DNA of 10,773 bases, from positions 1-10,773 of the forward strand of contig PCTC01000071.1 of assembly GCA_002786595.1 (NCBI GenBank). The letters run 5' to 3'. Position 1 is the stretch's first letter. Each line of letters opens with the position of its first letter. This DNA comes from Candidatus Roizmanbacteria bacterium CG22_combo_CG10-13_8_21_14_all_34_12 (GTDB lineage: Bacteria > Patescibacteriota > Microgenomatia > UBA1406 > GWC2-37-13). The notes beneath the pieces are model-generated. The model saw only the letters and a program-made list of their open reading frames with translations. It was not told the DNA's origin and made no database searches. The position numbers and the translations under genes are program-made. This document shows positions 1 through 7,366 of this stretch, in pieces.

Positions 1-871
1 CGACTTCAATCCATGTGTTTTCATCAGTTTTTATATTAAATATTTTTTTTGGATTATTAAAACAGAGTTCAATTAATTTTTCTAAAGTCAATCTTTTCTT
101 GGAAACTGCCGTCAATAAAAGTGATAAAGTCGTCTCCAGTCCCGGAACTCCAAATGGCATTTTTTCAGATTTTTTTTCTTCAATGGTATGAGGCGCATGA
201 TCTGACTCAATTACGTCAATGTAATTTAAATTCTTCCAAATAAAATTAACGTCTTTTTTTGTTTTCAAAGACGGTTTCATCATCCCAAATGGTCCTAGTT
301 TTTTTTCATCATCTCTGGTTAAAAAAAGATGATGAGGAGTGACTCCGCAGGTAACTTTGTAACCCTTTTTCTTTGCATCAATTATAGTTTGAAATTCTGT
401 TTCAGAACTAATATGGCAAATGTGGATTCGCTGTCCAGCTTGTACTGCTATTTCTATCATTTGCTCAATAACATCGGCTTCTGCATGAAGTAAAATAGGT
501 GTTTTTTTTGGCCAGACATCGCAAATATTTTTAAATGCTTTTTCATCAACTATGTAATTCCCTGTTGTTTGGTTTAAATAAATCTTTAAGCCAAAAACTT
601 TATCTTGAACGTTTTTTAAATCTTTCAAATTTTCTCCGAGTGAACCAAAGTAAAAACCAACATCACAGACAATTTTTTCACTGGCAATCTTTTGTTTTTC
701 TTCCAATGCTTTAATCGTTGTAATCGGAATTTTATTATTCGGCATATCTAAAATCGTCGTAAATCCACCAGCAAGAGCCGCAGAAGTCCCAGTATAAAAA
801 TCCTCTTTATAAGTTTGCCCCGGATCTCGAAGATGGGTATGAACGTCAATCAAACCAGGTAGTCTTAACAT
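1..871 (-). CDS. pyrC: Dihydroorotase, CAD-like type, 3' end cut by the window edge
   Basis: Cyclises N-carbamoyl-aspartate to dihydroorotate, the third step of pyrimidine synthesis, in the cytoplasm. The frame is open from the ATG at 871 to the left edge, giving 290 residues with no stop seen. The zinc-site signature HTHLR (H11, H13) is followed by GLKIYLN with the expected carboxylated lysine K96, LLHAE (H129), ICHIS (C152, H153) and SDHAPH (D224, H228). All metal-binding and catalytic positions known from the family are therefore present. The protein begins directly at RLPGLIDVH and lacks the roughly 50-residue N-terminal beta segment of typical bacterial type I dihydroorotases, just as the CAD domain does. 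From memory of human CAD, the flexible-loop Thr is kept (T102) but the following Phe is a Thr (T103). No Shine-Dalgarno sequence is visible. The gene is separated from carB by three small ORFs, and a divergent promoter pair lies upstream. Identity is very secure. Confidence 0.95.
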   Translation of the reverse strand, partial: MLRLPGLIDVHTHLRDPGQTYKEDFYTGTSAALAGGFTTILDMPNNKIPITTIKALEEKQKIASEKIVCDVGFYFGSLGENLKDLKNVQDKVFGLKIYLNQTTGNYIVDEKAFKNICDVWPKKTPILLHAEADVIEQMIEIAVQAGQRIHICHISSETEFQTIIDAKKKGYKVTCGVTPHHLFLTRDDEKKLGPFGMMKPSLKTKKDVNFIWKNLNYIDVIESDHAPHTIEEKKSEKMPFGVPGLETTLSLLLTAVSKKRLTLEKLIELCFNNPKKIFNIKTDENTWIEV

Positions 872-879
872 TAGATGAA

Positions 880-908
880 ATGATATAAAAAAGGAATTTA
901 TTTATCAA
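880..908 (-). promoter_or_regulatory. Candidate sigma70-type promoter for pyrC
   Basis: On the minus strand TTGATA (908-903) is followed after 17 nt by TATCAT (885-880). Transcription would begin around 873, which leaves almost no leader before the pyrC ATG at 871. The match is good, but the region is AT-rich and chance matches are common. Confidence 0.4.
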
Positions 909-931
909 GGGAATTTTACCAAATTTTATTT

Positions 932-960
932 TTGCCATTGAAAAGAAGAAGAAGTATAAT
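932..960 (+). promoter_or_regulatory. Candidate sigma70-type promoter for the 67-aa ORF
   Basis: TTGCCA (932-937) and a perfect TATAAT (955-960) are separated by 17 nt. The predicted start near 967 leaves a leader of about 8 nt before the ATG at 975. It is divergent from, and close to, the candidate pyrC promoter. This promoter is the main support for the small ORF being a real gene. Confidence 0.5.
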
Positions 961-974
961 GGCTCTAAACTAAT

Positions 975-1178
975 ATGAAAAAATCAACATCTCGTCGAAA
1001 TTATCAAGAAAGAAAACAAAAAACTAAAGATGAAATAGATCGAAACAGGTTAATAAGAGCAATGTTGGCAACTTTTTATGCTATTATTTATTCTGAAAAT
1101 AAATTACCTAAAGTCGAGGGTAGTGTGCATAACGTTGAAGAAGAAGTTTATAGACCTACATTTACGGGCAGAGATTGA
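975..1178 (+). CDS. Small charged hypothetical protein (67 aa)
   Basis: I do not recognise this protein. It has a very basic, polar N-terminal third (about residues 1-28, rich in Lys, Arg and Glu), a short hydrophobic stretch (about 29-40, AMLATFYAIIYS) and an acidic C-terminal half. It has no clear signal peptide, and the hydrophobic stretch is too short and mixed to be a confident membrane helix. It is the only plus-strand gene within the pyrimidine block, placed between pyrC and the protease pair and convergent with the latter. Support comes from the well-formed promoter just upstream and the absence of any better frame here. There is no Shine-Dalgarno sequence. A spurious ORF remains possible. 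Confidence 0.5.
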   Translation: MKKSTSRRNYQERKQKTKDEIDRNRLIRAMLATFYAIIYSENKLPKVEGSVHNVEEEVYRPTFTGRD

Positions 1179-1230
1179 GTTTCACTTCAATTTTAAATTA
1201 ACCCCTCAACTTTTTTTATAAAATAATTAT

Positions 1231-1260
1231 TGTCTGGATTCCCGCCTCCGCGGGAATGAC
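1231..1260. repeat. GC-rich hairpin repeat, dRS3-like (ATTCCC-N8-GGGAAT)
   Basis: A perfect 8-bp inverted repeat, ATTCCCGC (1238-1245) and GCGGGAAT (1250-1257), encloses the loop CTCC and is flanked by GTCTGG and GAC. It fits the form ATTCCC-N8-GGGAAT, the consensus known as dRS3 in Neisseria, and resembles short palindromic repeats scattered in many bacteria. Its GC-richness stands out sharply from its AT-rich surroundings. It lies between two convergent genes, 6 nt past the protease stop. It could slow or end transcription, but neither side carries a U-tract, so I call it a repeat and not a terminator. Confidence 0.75.
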
Positions 1261-1266
1261 ATAAAT

Positions 1267-1677
1267 TTATTTCACTGAAAAATTTACTGTATGGTTTGAA
1301 GAAAATAACACTTCAAAAGTTTCCAAAAATCCTTGCCTTCCAAGGAGAGGAGGAATATTATCTTTATCTAAAAATCCAACTGGAACTGTTCTTTCCCAAT
1401 TTCCAATTTTGACATTTAAATCTTTTTTAAGATAAACTTTTTCCTCTCCGCCTATTCCTGCTGTTTTGAATAATTGACATTCTTTTTTCAAATTTATTTT
1501 CAATCTTTCGACAAAATTAATCGGTAGTAATGTATAGTCAGCTCCGGAATCAACAATCATCCAAACTTCATACCAGATTTTTTTTGCTTCCGAATATAAA
1601 AAAACTTGAGCCATCGGTCGAAAAACTTCCTTAAAAATTGAAGATTGTTTCTTTTCGTATGGAAATGTTAGAACCAT
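1267..1677 (-). CDS. Retropepsin-like aspartic protease (136 aa)
   Basis: A single-domain clan AA aspartic protease-like protein. The catalytic motif is VDSGADYTLLP (D43-S44-G45-A46), the form seen in retroviral and DUF-type retropepsins (D-S/T-G-A). A glycine-rich flap-like segment follows (AGIGGEE, 73-79), and the second-half signature is PLLGRQGFLETFEV (110-123). At 136 residues it carries one active-site Asp, so an active enzyme would need to be a homodimer. There is no signal peptide or membrane segment, so it is probably cytoplasmic. The ATG overlaps the end of the preceding 70-aa gene by 10 nt, which suggests translational coupling and a joint function. The natural substrate is unknown. 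It lies downstream of carB but shares no obvious pathway with it. The domain call is secure; the role is not. Confidence 0.85.
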   Translation of the reverse strand: MVLTFPYEKKQSSIFKEVFRPMAQVFLYSEAKKIWYEVWMIVDSGADYTLLPINFVERLKINLKKECQLFKTAGIGGEEKVYLKKDLNVKIGNWERTVPVGFLDKDNIPPLLGRQGFLETFEVLFSSNHTVNFSVK

Positions 1678-1880
1678 AAAATTAAAGTATCAGCTTTCGG
1701 TATATATGTTAAGGCGGGAATTTCACCTGGATATTTTTTTTCCAAGCGATCAAGAATTTTATTAGCTGTTTTTCCGGTTTTAGCAGTAAATACTTGATTG
1801 GCAATTAATATAATATGTTTTCCTTGGTATTGAGGATCACTCATTAATTTAATCATTGATATTTTTTTATCGTTTTTCAT
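1668..1880 (-). CDS. Small protein paired with the retropepsin (70 aa), possibly DUF5678-like
   Basis: A 70-residue soluble protein with a DPQYQGKHIILIANQVF segment (about 15-31), then TGKTANKILDRLEKKYPGE (35-53) and a C-terminal beta-rich tail. The layout of a short strand pair, a helix and a further strand resembles small DUF5678-type proteins; that is recalled from family style and not verified. It is the first gene of a two-gene unit, and its TAA lies inside the first codons of the protease gene. The start at 1880 is supported by a promoter whose -10 box ends 6 nt upstream. Function is unknown. It could be a partner, inhibitor or substrate of the protease. It starts 36 nt after carB and could also be reached by read-through. 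Confidence 0.7.
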   Translation of the reverse strand: MKNDKKISMIKLMSDPQYQGKHIILIANQVFTAKTGKTANKILDRLEKKYPGEIPALTYIPKADTLILWF

Positions 1881-1886
1881 GATTTT

Positions 1887-1915
1887 AATATAAGTCTTCT
1901 ATAATCTAAAGTCAA
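1887..1915 (-). promoter_or_regulatory. Candidate leaderless promoter for the 70-aa/protease pair
   Basis: On the minus strand TTGACT (1915-1910) is followed after 17 nt by TATATT (1892-1887). The expected start point falls on or next to the ATG at 1880, so the mRNA would be leaderless. The -35 box abuts the carB stop codon (1919-1917), which suggests the pair has its own transcription in addition to any carB read-through. Confidence 0.5.
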
Positions 1916-1916
1916 A

Positions 1917-4900
1917 TCATAAATACTCATCCCAACTCTTAATCTTTAGATCTTTGATCTTATATCTATCCAGTGCATTGACAAAAAACCTGGCGGAATT
2001 AAGGTCTGTAAATAACGGTATATTATTGTCGATCGCCGTCCTTCTGATCAAATATCCATCGGTGATCACTCTCTTGAAAGAACCTTCATTGTTATAATCC
2101 TCGCTTAAATTAATAACCAATGAAACTTGATGTTTTTCGATTAAGTCAATAACTGTTGGGCTTTGTTTGTCATAAAGTTTATGAACTAATTTTGTCCGAA
2201 CGCCTTTAGTTTTTAGAAACAGATGAGTTTTTTTAGTTGCATAAAGTACAAATCCAAGATTTTTTAACCGCCATATTGATTCGGCAAAACGAAGTTTAAA
2301 TTCCGCACCTCCAATGGTTACCAAAGCAGATTTATTCTTTAAAGATAAACCGGTGGAAAACAAAGCTTTTAAATAAGCTTCTTCGGCGGTCTCACCAAAA
2401 CAGGCGACTTCCCCGGTTGATCCCATCTCAACTCCTAAAGCCGGATCGGCTCCTTCCATCCTTGCAAATGAAAATTGAGGAGCTTTAACGGCTACATAGT
2501 TAGGATATTTAATTCTTTGTTCCTTCGCTTTCCCAAAAAAACTATCAACAATAACTTCGGCAAAATTGACTCCGGTCACTTTGGAAATAAAAGGAAAAGT
2601 CCTTGACGCCCGCAAATTCATCTCAATCACATAAACTTCGTTGTCCTTGACCATAAATTGAATATTAAAAGGTCCAGAAATATTTAAAGATTTGGATAAT
2701 TGCTTAGCAATCTCAATCATTCGCTCACCGCTAAAAAAACGAACTCGCTCGGCTGGATAGACAATCGTCGCATCCCCTGAATGAACACCGGCATGTTCGA
2801 TATGATTGGAAATAGCAAAAACTTTAACGTGGCCTTTTTCAGCTACTCCATCAAACTCCACTTCCCGGGCATTTACCATATATTTTGAAATCGTTACCGG
2901 ATGTTTTTTATTGATATTGGTTGCTTTTTCTATAAAATGCTTCAATTCAGTCGGGTTATAACAAAGGTTCATAGCTGCGCCAGAAAGAACGTATGACGGC
3001 CTGACTAAAATCGGATAGCCAACATCACGCGCAAATTTTAAAGCCACTTCCATATCAGTAAAACTATTCCAAACCGGTTGTTTAATATCTAGATCATCTA
3101 GTAATTGGGAAAATTTTTTCCTATCCTCCGCTCTATCTATATCAACTGCTACTGTTCCTAGTATTTTTATTCCATATTTATGAATTTTATTGGCAATATT
3201 GTTTGGAGTTTGCCCGCCAACGGAAACGACCACTGATGAGGATTTTTCAAACTCATAAATATCTGCTACTCGCTCAAAACTGATTTCTTCAAAATAAAGA
3301 CGGTCGGATACATCATAATCTGTGGAAACGGTTTCCGGATTACAGTTAATTATGATCGATTTTTTACCGTATTTTTTAAGATTTAAGGCGGTGTTTACAC
3401 AAGTCCAATCAAACTCGACCGAAGAACCAATTCGGTACGGTCCAGAGCCTAAAACCATCACACCATCTTCTCCTATCGGTTTTATATCATTGTGATTTCC
3501 ATTATAAGTGGTGTACAAATAATTTGTTTTGGCTGGAAATTCTCCGGCTAAGGTATCGATTTGAAAAACTGAGGGCGTGATTTTAAGTTTTTTTCGATAT
3601 TCTCTGAATTCAAGTTGGGTGACTTTTAGTAATAGGCCAATTTTTCTATCAGAAAACCCCAACTGTTTTATATGTAAAATATCCTGTTTTGATAACTTAT
3701 TAATTGTCCCTACGTCTAATAATTCCCTTTCCGCCTCAACAATTATCTTCAAACGATTTAAAAACCATGGATCAATTCCGCTTAATTCATAAATTTTTTG
3801 AACAGTTATTCCTAATTTCAAAGCTTTGGTAATGAAAAATATTCTTTTGGAGTTAGCCTGTTTAATTTTGGCCAAAATTTCATCTGTGGTTAAATTAAAA
3901 TTGTTATCCGTAACTCCCAAAACACCAATATCTAACATGCGGACACCTTTTTGTATTGCCTCTTCAAATGTCCGTCCGATTGCCATAATCTCGCCTACCG
4001 ATTTCATACTACTACCAATCTTTTCCGAGGTTCCCTTAAACTTATCCATATCCCACCTTGGAATTTTAACTACAATGTAGTCCAAGGCCGGCTCAAAGAA
4101 CGATTGAGTAATTTGGGTTACCTGATTTTTGATTTCCATTAAGCTCTTCCCTAAAATCAATTTGGCGGCCACGTAAGCTAACGGGTAACCGGTTGCCTTT
4201 GATGCTAGAGCAGAAGAACGGGATAGACGCGCGTTTACTTCAATAACGCAATATTCAATCGGAGACGACGGATGAGGATTAAGCGCAAATTGAACATTAC
4301 ACTCCCCCACAATCCCCAAGCTTCTGACAATTTTGATAGAAAGTTCTCGAAGATGGTGATATTCAAAATTAGTTAACGTTTGACTAGGAGCTACAACGAT
4401 TGATTCCCCGGTATGAACGCCTAAAGGATCAAAGTTCTCCATATTACAAACTGTCACACAGTTGTCATATTGGTCTCGGACAACTTCATATTCTATTTCT
4501 TTATAATGACGAAGATACTTTTCGACTAATATTTGTGGCGAAAAAGTTAGGGCTGTTTGGACTACCGAAATAAATTCTTTTTCATTATGGGCAACCCCCG
4601 ATTTTTGTCCGCCGAGTGAAAAACCAGCTCGCACCATGACCGGATAACCAATTTCTTTCACTTTTTCCAGTCCCGACTCAACTGTCGTTACGGCAAATGA
4701 TTTTGGCGTGGCAACCTCAATTTTATGAAGATGGTTGGCAAATTTTTCTCTATCTTCTGTCAAAACGATTGCAGATACGGGTGTTCCTAAAACTTGAACA
4801 TTATATTTTTTCAAAACTCCCTTTTTATACAGATCTATTCCACAATTTAGGGCTGTCTGACCGCCAAACGATAAAACAATACCATCTGGCTTTTCTTTCT

Positions 4901-5117
4901 CAATTACTCGCTCAACAAACTCTGTTGTTACAGGTAAAAAATATACCTTATCAGCTAATTCTTTAGAAGTTTGAATAGTCGCAATATTGGGATTAATTAG
5001 GACTGTTTTAATCCCTTCTTCGCAAAAAGCTTTAATCGCCTGAGAGCCGGAATAATCAAACTCCCCAGCTTGACCGATCTTTAATGCTCCAGAACCTAAT
5101 ATCAGTATTTTTTTCAT
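1917..5117 (-). CDS. carB: Carbamoyl-phosphate synthase large chain
   Basis: Makes carbamoyl phosphate from bicarbonate, two ATP and ammonia channelled from CarA. Full length at 1066 residues. It has an N-terminal carboxyphosphate half (about 1-395, with IGQAGEFDYSGSQA at 14-27 and NARLSRSSALASKATG at 295-310) and an oligomerisation segment (about 420-540). The carbamoyl-phosphate half follows (about 553-925, with GSGPYRIGSSVEFDW at 557-571, PETVSTDYD at 594-602 and RASRTFPFISKVTG at 836-849). A C-terminal MGS-like regulatory domain (about 928-1066) is where UMP or other effectors bind in relatives. Many motifs match animal CAD/CPS1 more closely than I would expect of a typical bacterial CarB, for example KIPRWD, IGSSMKSVGE and VKAPQFSF. 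It follows carA after 76 nt and ends with TGA. No Shine-Dalgarno sequence is visible. Confidence 0.98.
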   Translation of the reverse strand: MKKILILGSGALKIGQAGEFDYSGSQAIKAFCEEGIKTVLINPNIATIQTSKELADKVYFLPVTTEFVERVIEKEKPDGIVLSFGGQTALNCGIDLYKKGVLKKYNVQVLGTPVSAIVLTEDREKFANHLHKIEVATPKSFAVTTVESGLEKVKEIGYPVMVRAGFSLGGQKSGVAHNEKEFISVVQTALTFSPQILVEKYLRHYKEIEYEVVRDQYDNCVTVCNMENFDPLGVHTGESIVVAPSQTLTNFEYHHLRELSIKIVRSLGIVGECNVQFALNPHPSSPIEYCVIEVNARLSRSSALASKATGYPLAYVAAKLILGKSLMEIKNQVTQITQSFFEPALDYIVVKIPRWDMDKFKGTSEKIGSSMKSVGEIMAIGRTFEEAIQKGVRMLDIGVLGVTDNNFNLTTDEILAKIKQANSKRIFFITKALKLGITVQKIYELSGIDPWFLNRLKIIVEAERELLDVGTINKLSKQDILHIKQLGFSDRKIGLLLKVTQLEFREYRKKLKITPSVFQIDTLAGEFPAKTNYLYTTYNGNHNDIKPIGEDGVMVLGSGPYRIGSSVEFDWTCVNTALNLKKYGKKSIIINCNPETVSTDYDVSDRLYFEEISFERVADIYEFEKSSSVVVSVGGQTPNNIANKIHKYGIKILGTVAVDIDRAEDRKKFSQLLDDLDIKQPVWNSFTDMEVALKFARDVGYPILVRPSYVLSGAAMNLCYNPTELKHFIEKATNINKKHPVTISKYMVNAREVEFDGVAEKGHVKVFAISNHIEHAGVHSGDATIVYPAERVRFFSGERMIEIAKQLSKSLNISGPFNIQFMVKDNEVYVIEMNLRASRTFPFISKVTGVNFAEVIVDSFFGKAKEQRIKYPNYVAVKAPQFSFARMEGADPALGVEMGSTGEVACFGETAEEAYLKALFSTGLSLKNKSALVTIGGAEFKLRFAESIWRLKNLGFVLYATKKTHLFLKTKGVRTKLVHKLYDKQSPTVIDLIEKHQVSLVINLSEDYNNEGSFKRVITDGYLIRRTAIDNNIPLFTDLNSARFFVNALDRYKIKDLKIKSWDEYL

Positions 5118-5193
5118 GTTTTAATTTTAAAAAGCGAAGACATTAGATTTTTTTCGGTTTGATGTTTTCCGATAAAAAATTTGATATCGAGCT

Positions 5194-6240
5194 TTAACAT
5201 AGTTTTTCTAAAAAATAATCAAAAACCCAACTTGTATCAACTGGTCCCGGAGTTGCTTCCGGGTGAAACTGGACTGACATAAAGGGTAAATTCTCATGAA
5301 TGATCCCCTCGTTGGTATTATCATTAGCATTGATAAACCAGGGCTTAAAATCCTTAGGGATCTTTCCGATCGCAAATCCGTGATTCTGAGTTGTTAGATA
5401 GCATTTTTTTGTTCCAACCATGACGCACGGTTGATTCTGCCCTCTGTGCCCAAACTTCATCTTGTAAGTATCGCCTCCAGCCGCGAGTGCTAATATCTGA
5501 TTTCCCAAACAAATTCCCAGTAACGGAATCTTCTTTGTTAGAATATTTTTTACTGTTTCGATTGTTACGTCACACATTTTGGGATCTCCCGGACCGTTGG
5601 AAACGATAATACCGTCAATTTTTTCTTTCAAAGAAAAAATATTATAATCCCAAGGAACGGTGATCACTTTAACTCCACGCTCTATTAAACTTCTTGTGAT
5701 ATTTTTTTTGACGCCACAATCTATTACCACAACGGTCTTACTTCCCGCTCCTTCTCTGGACACCCTTGGGGTGGACACAGTGGCCACTAAATTTTTCTTA
5801 TTTGGATCATCAAAACCAGTACTGAGCGAAGTCGAAGTATCAAAAACAATTTTTGCTAACTGTGCTCCCCCATCGCGCAATTTTTGTGTTAAATATCGAG
5901 TGTCTGTAACAACCAGTCCAGGAACTTTTTCTTTTTTCAACCAGTCTCCGAGTGTCATTTTGCTTTGAAAATGTGAAGGTGTATCAATATATTGAGAAAC
6001 TATTAATCCGGAAACGTGAATTCGGTCCGACTCCCAATATTTTTTATCAGGAACTCCATAGCTACCAATTATTGGGTAAGTGGAAATAAGGATTTGCCCT
6101 TCATAGGAAGGATCGGTCAAGGATTCCGGATAACCGACCATGCCGGTAGAAAAAACCAGTTCACCGGAGCGGGGCTGCTCGTAACCGAAACTTTGCCCTT
6201 CAAAAATTTCTCCATCTTTCAAGATTAATCTTGCATTCAT
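5194..6240 (-). CDS. carA: Carbamoyl-phosphate synthase small chain (glutaminase)
   Basis: Hydrolyses glutamine and passes ammonia to CarB. At 348 residues it is slightly shorter than common bacterial CarA. The N-terminal small-subunit domain (about 1-130) contains STGMVGYPESLTDPSY (31-46). An interdomain linker covers about 131-165. The class I glutamine amidotransferase domain (about 168-348) has nucleophile C244 in GICLGNQ and His326/Glu328 in QFHPE. Asn247 replaces the His usual in GxCLGHQ; this residue is not part of the triad. TYKMKFGHRGQNQP and NANDNTNEGI are CAD-like. Residues about 134-141 (DTSTSLST) are encoded by a repeat-like sequence in the linker. It lies between pyrB and carB with the same orientation. 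No Shine-Dalgarno sequence precedes the ATG. Confidence 0.98.
   Translation of the reverse strand: MNARLILKDGEIFEGQSFGYEQPRSGELVFSTGMVGYPESLTDPSYEGQILISTYPIIGSYGVPDKKYWESDRIHVSGLIVSQYIDTPSHFQSKMTLGDWLKKEKVPGLVVTDTRYLTQKLRDGGAQLAKIVFDTSTSLSTGFDDPNKKNLVATVSTPRVSREGAGSKTVVVIDCGVKKNITRSLIERGVKVITVPWDYNIFSLKEKIDGIIVSNGPGDPKMCDVTIETVKNILTKKIPLLGICLGNQILALAAGGDTYKMKFGHRGQNQPCVMVGTKKCYLTTQNHGFAIGKIPKDFKPWFINANDNTNEGIIHENLPFMSVQFHPEATPGPVDTSWVFDYFLEKLC
5818..5839. repeat. Repeat-like sequence captured in frame in the carA linker
   Basis: On the coding strand this reads ACTTCGACTTCGCTCAGTAC plus one flanking base at each end. I recognise the TTCGACTTCGCTCAG core as a short sequence that recurs, mostly between genes, in many bacterial genomes. 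Here it sits inside carA at the junction of the two domains and encodes the low-complexity stretch T-S-T-S-L-S-T without breaking the frame. Only one copy is in this window, so repeat status rests on memory. Confidence 0.5.
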
Positions 6241-6268
6241 ATTTTTTTGGATATAGAAATTTGGTTTG

Positions 6269-6345
6269 GAAACGGGTTAAGAAAAGGGAGATTTGAAAAT
6301 AGACTCTTTTTCTAACTTCTATCCTCAAATTTCCTAACTCGTTTC
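6269..6345. repeat. Imperfect inverted repeat between pyrB and carA
   Basis: The outer arms 6269-6284 and 6330-6345 match at 14 of 16 positions as reverse complements. The inner arms 6292-6303 and 6318-6329 match at 10 of 12, with a 7-nt bulge on one side and a 14-nt loop. RNA from either strand could form a long imperfect hairpin. The sequence TAGAGGATAGAAAATAG at the pyrB stop is also loosely repeated within the right part (GAGGATAGAAGTTAG on the minus strand). It fills most of the 110-nt gap. It could be attenuator-like or a decayed small mobile repeat; no U-tract follows. Confidence 0.55.
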
Positions 6346-6350
6346 TACCC

Positions 6351-7301
6351 CTATTTTCTATCCTCTAATATTAAGCTAAAAAGTGCCATTCTCACATACA
6401 TTCCGTTCTTTGCTTCAGTCGTCAAATAAACAGCCCTTGGGTCGTTATCAACCTCGGTTTCTACCTCCCCAACCCGCGGTAAAGGATGCATAATTAAGGT
6501 ATTTTTTCCCGCTTTTTTGTCAACTAATTTTTTCGTTAAGATAAAGTTCAGTTTTAGTTTTTCATATTCCTGTTTATCTGTAAATCTTTCTTTCTGCACT
6601 CGCGTCCAGTACCAGAAATGGCAGTCAGCTGGAATTTCTTCAAAAGATTTTATTTCGATTAATTTTATTTTTCTTTTTTTTGCTTCTTCCAAATCTTTAT
6701 TAGACAGTCTTAACTGTTTTGGAGAAAGCAAATAGAGAGTGTTATTAGGAAAAATTGAAAGACATTTGATGATCGAGTGAACTGTCCGACCGTTAAGAAG
6801 GTCCCCTACTATCAAACCTTTTATATTGTCAATATGCTTAAATTTCTCAAAAACCGTAAACATGTCAAGAAGAGCTTGAGTTGGATGTTCCCCAATTCCA
6901 TCTCCAGCATTAATAACCGGAACGTCAGCGACTTCTGCCACTTTTTTTAAAGTTCCAACTATTGGATGACGCATAACAATTGCGTCACAATACTGTTCCA
7001 TCATTTTTGTCGTATCTTCAATTGTTTCTCCCTTGACAACGGAAGAAGTGGAGAGAGGATTTTGATATTCAACAGTTTGTCCTCCAAGACGTTTTACTGC
7101 GGCAGAATTGGAGCTGAAGGTTCTGGTTGACGGTTCAAAAAACATTAAGCCGACTATTTTCCCAGGGAGAATTTTCAATAATTTTTTTGTTGGAGTTTTT
7201 TTAATTTTCGCAGCTGTGGCAAAAACTTTTTCAACGGATTTACGATTAAATTGGTCGAGAGAGATAATATCTTTCCCAAAAAAAATCTCAGAATTTTTCA
7301 T
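6351..7301 (-). CDS. pyrB: Aspartate carbamoyltransferase catalytic chain
   Basis: Joins carbamoyl phosphate to aspartate to give N-carbamoyl-aspartate, the committed step of pyrimidine synthesis. The 316 residues match the normal catalytic chain. The carbamoyl-phosphate domain carries FEPSTRTFSS (55-64), the mobile-loop lysine K90 (VVKGE), RHP (111-113) and HPTQALLD (139-146). The aspartate domain carries VGDLLNGRTVHS (165-176), TRVQKERF (233-240), HPLPRVGE (272-279) and the C-terminal NGMYVRMAL. No regulatory chain (pyrI) is in the window. It is the first gene of the pyrB-carA-carB run, with a good promoter just upstream, and it ends in TAG. CarAB supplies its substrate. No Shine-Dalgarno sequence is visible before the ATG. 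Confidence 0.98.
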   Translation of the reverse strand: MKNSEIFFGKDIISLDQFNRKSVEKVFATAAKIKKTPTKKLLKILPGKIVGLMFFEPSTRTFSSNSAAVKRLGGQTVEYQNPLSTSSVVKGETIEDTTKMMEQYCDAIVMRHPIVGTLKKVAEVADVPVINAGDGIGEHPTQALLDMFTVFEKFKHIDNIKGLIVGDLLNGRTVHSIIKCLSIFPNNTLYLLSPKQLRLSNKDLEEAKKRKIKLIEIKSFEEIPADCHFWYWTRVQKERFTDKQEYEKLKLNFILTKKLVDKKAGKNTLIMHPLPRVGEVETEVDNDPRAVYLTTEAKNGMYVRMALFSLILEDRK

Positions 7302-7318
7302 ATGTATCTGAGAATAAC

Positions 7319-7346
7319 ATTATATTCAATTTTAAAAAAATAGCAA
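7319..7346 (-). promoter_or_regulatory. Candidate sigma70-type promoter of the pyrB-carA-carB operon
   Basis: On the minus strand TTGCTA (7346-7341) is followed after 16 nt by a perfect TATAAT (7324-7319). The predicted start near 7312 gives a leader of roughly 10 nt. That is too short for a classical pyrimidine attenuator or a PyrR-binding leader, so regulation would have to act elsewhere, for example within the 6269-6345 hairpin or on the enzymes. Confidence 0.55.
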
Positions 7347-7366
7347 GGGGAAAAAATTGAAGTTAT

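Noticed and set aside
1231..1260. Rho-independent terminator at the GC-rich hairpin
   Set aside because: No run of T follows the hairpin closely on either strand, so the defining U-tract is missing.
5118..5193. Terminator or regulatory hairpin between carA and carB
   Set aside because: The only pairing is a 3-bp CGG/CCG stem extended by a bulge and A/T runs, with an 11-nt loop. This is too weak to call.
5660..5968. Plus-strand ORF of 102 codons opposite carA
   Set aside because: It lies wholly inside carA on the other strand and has low-complexity composition and no recognisable motif, so it is a shadow of carA.
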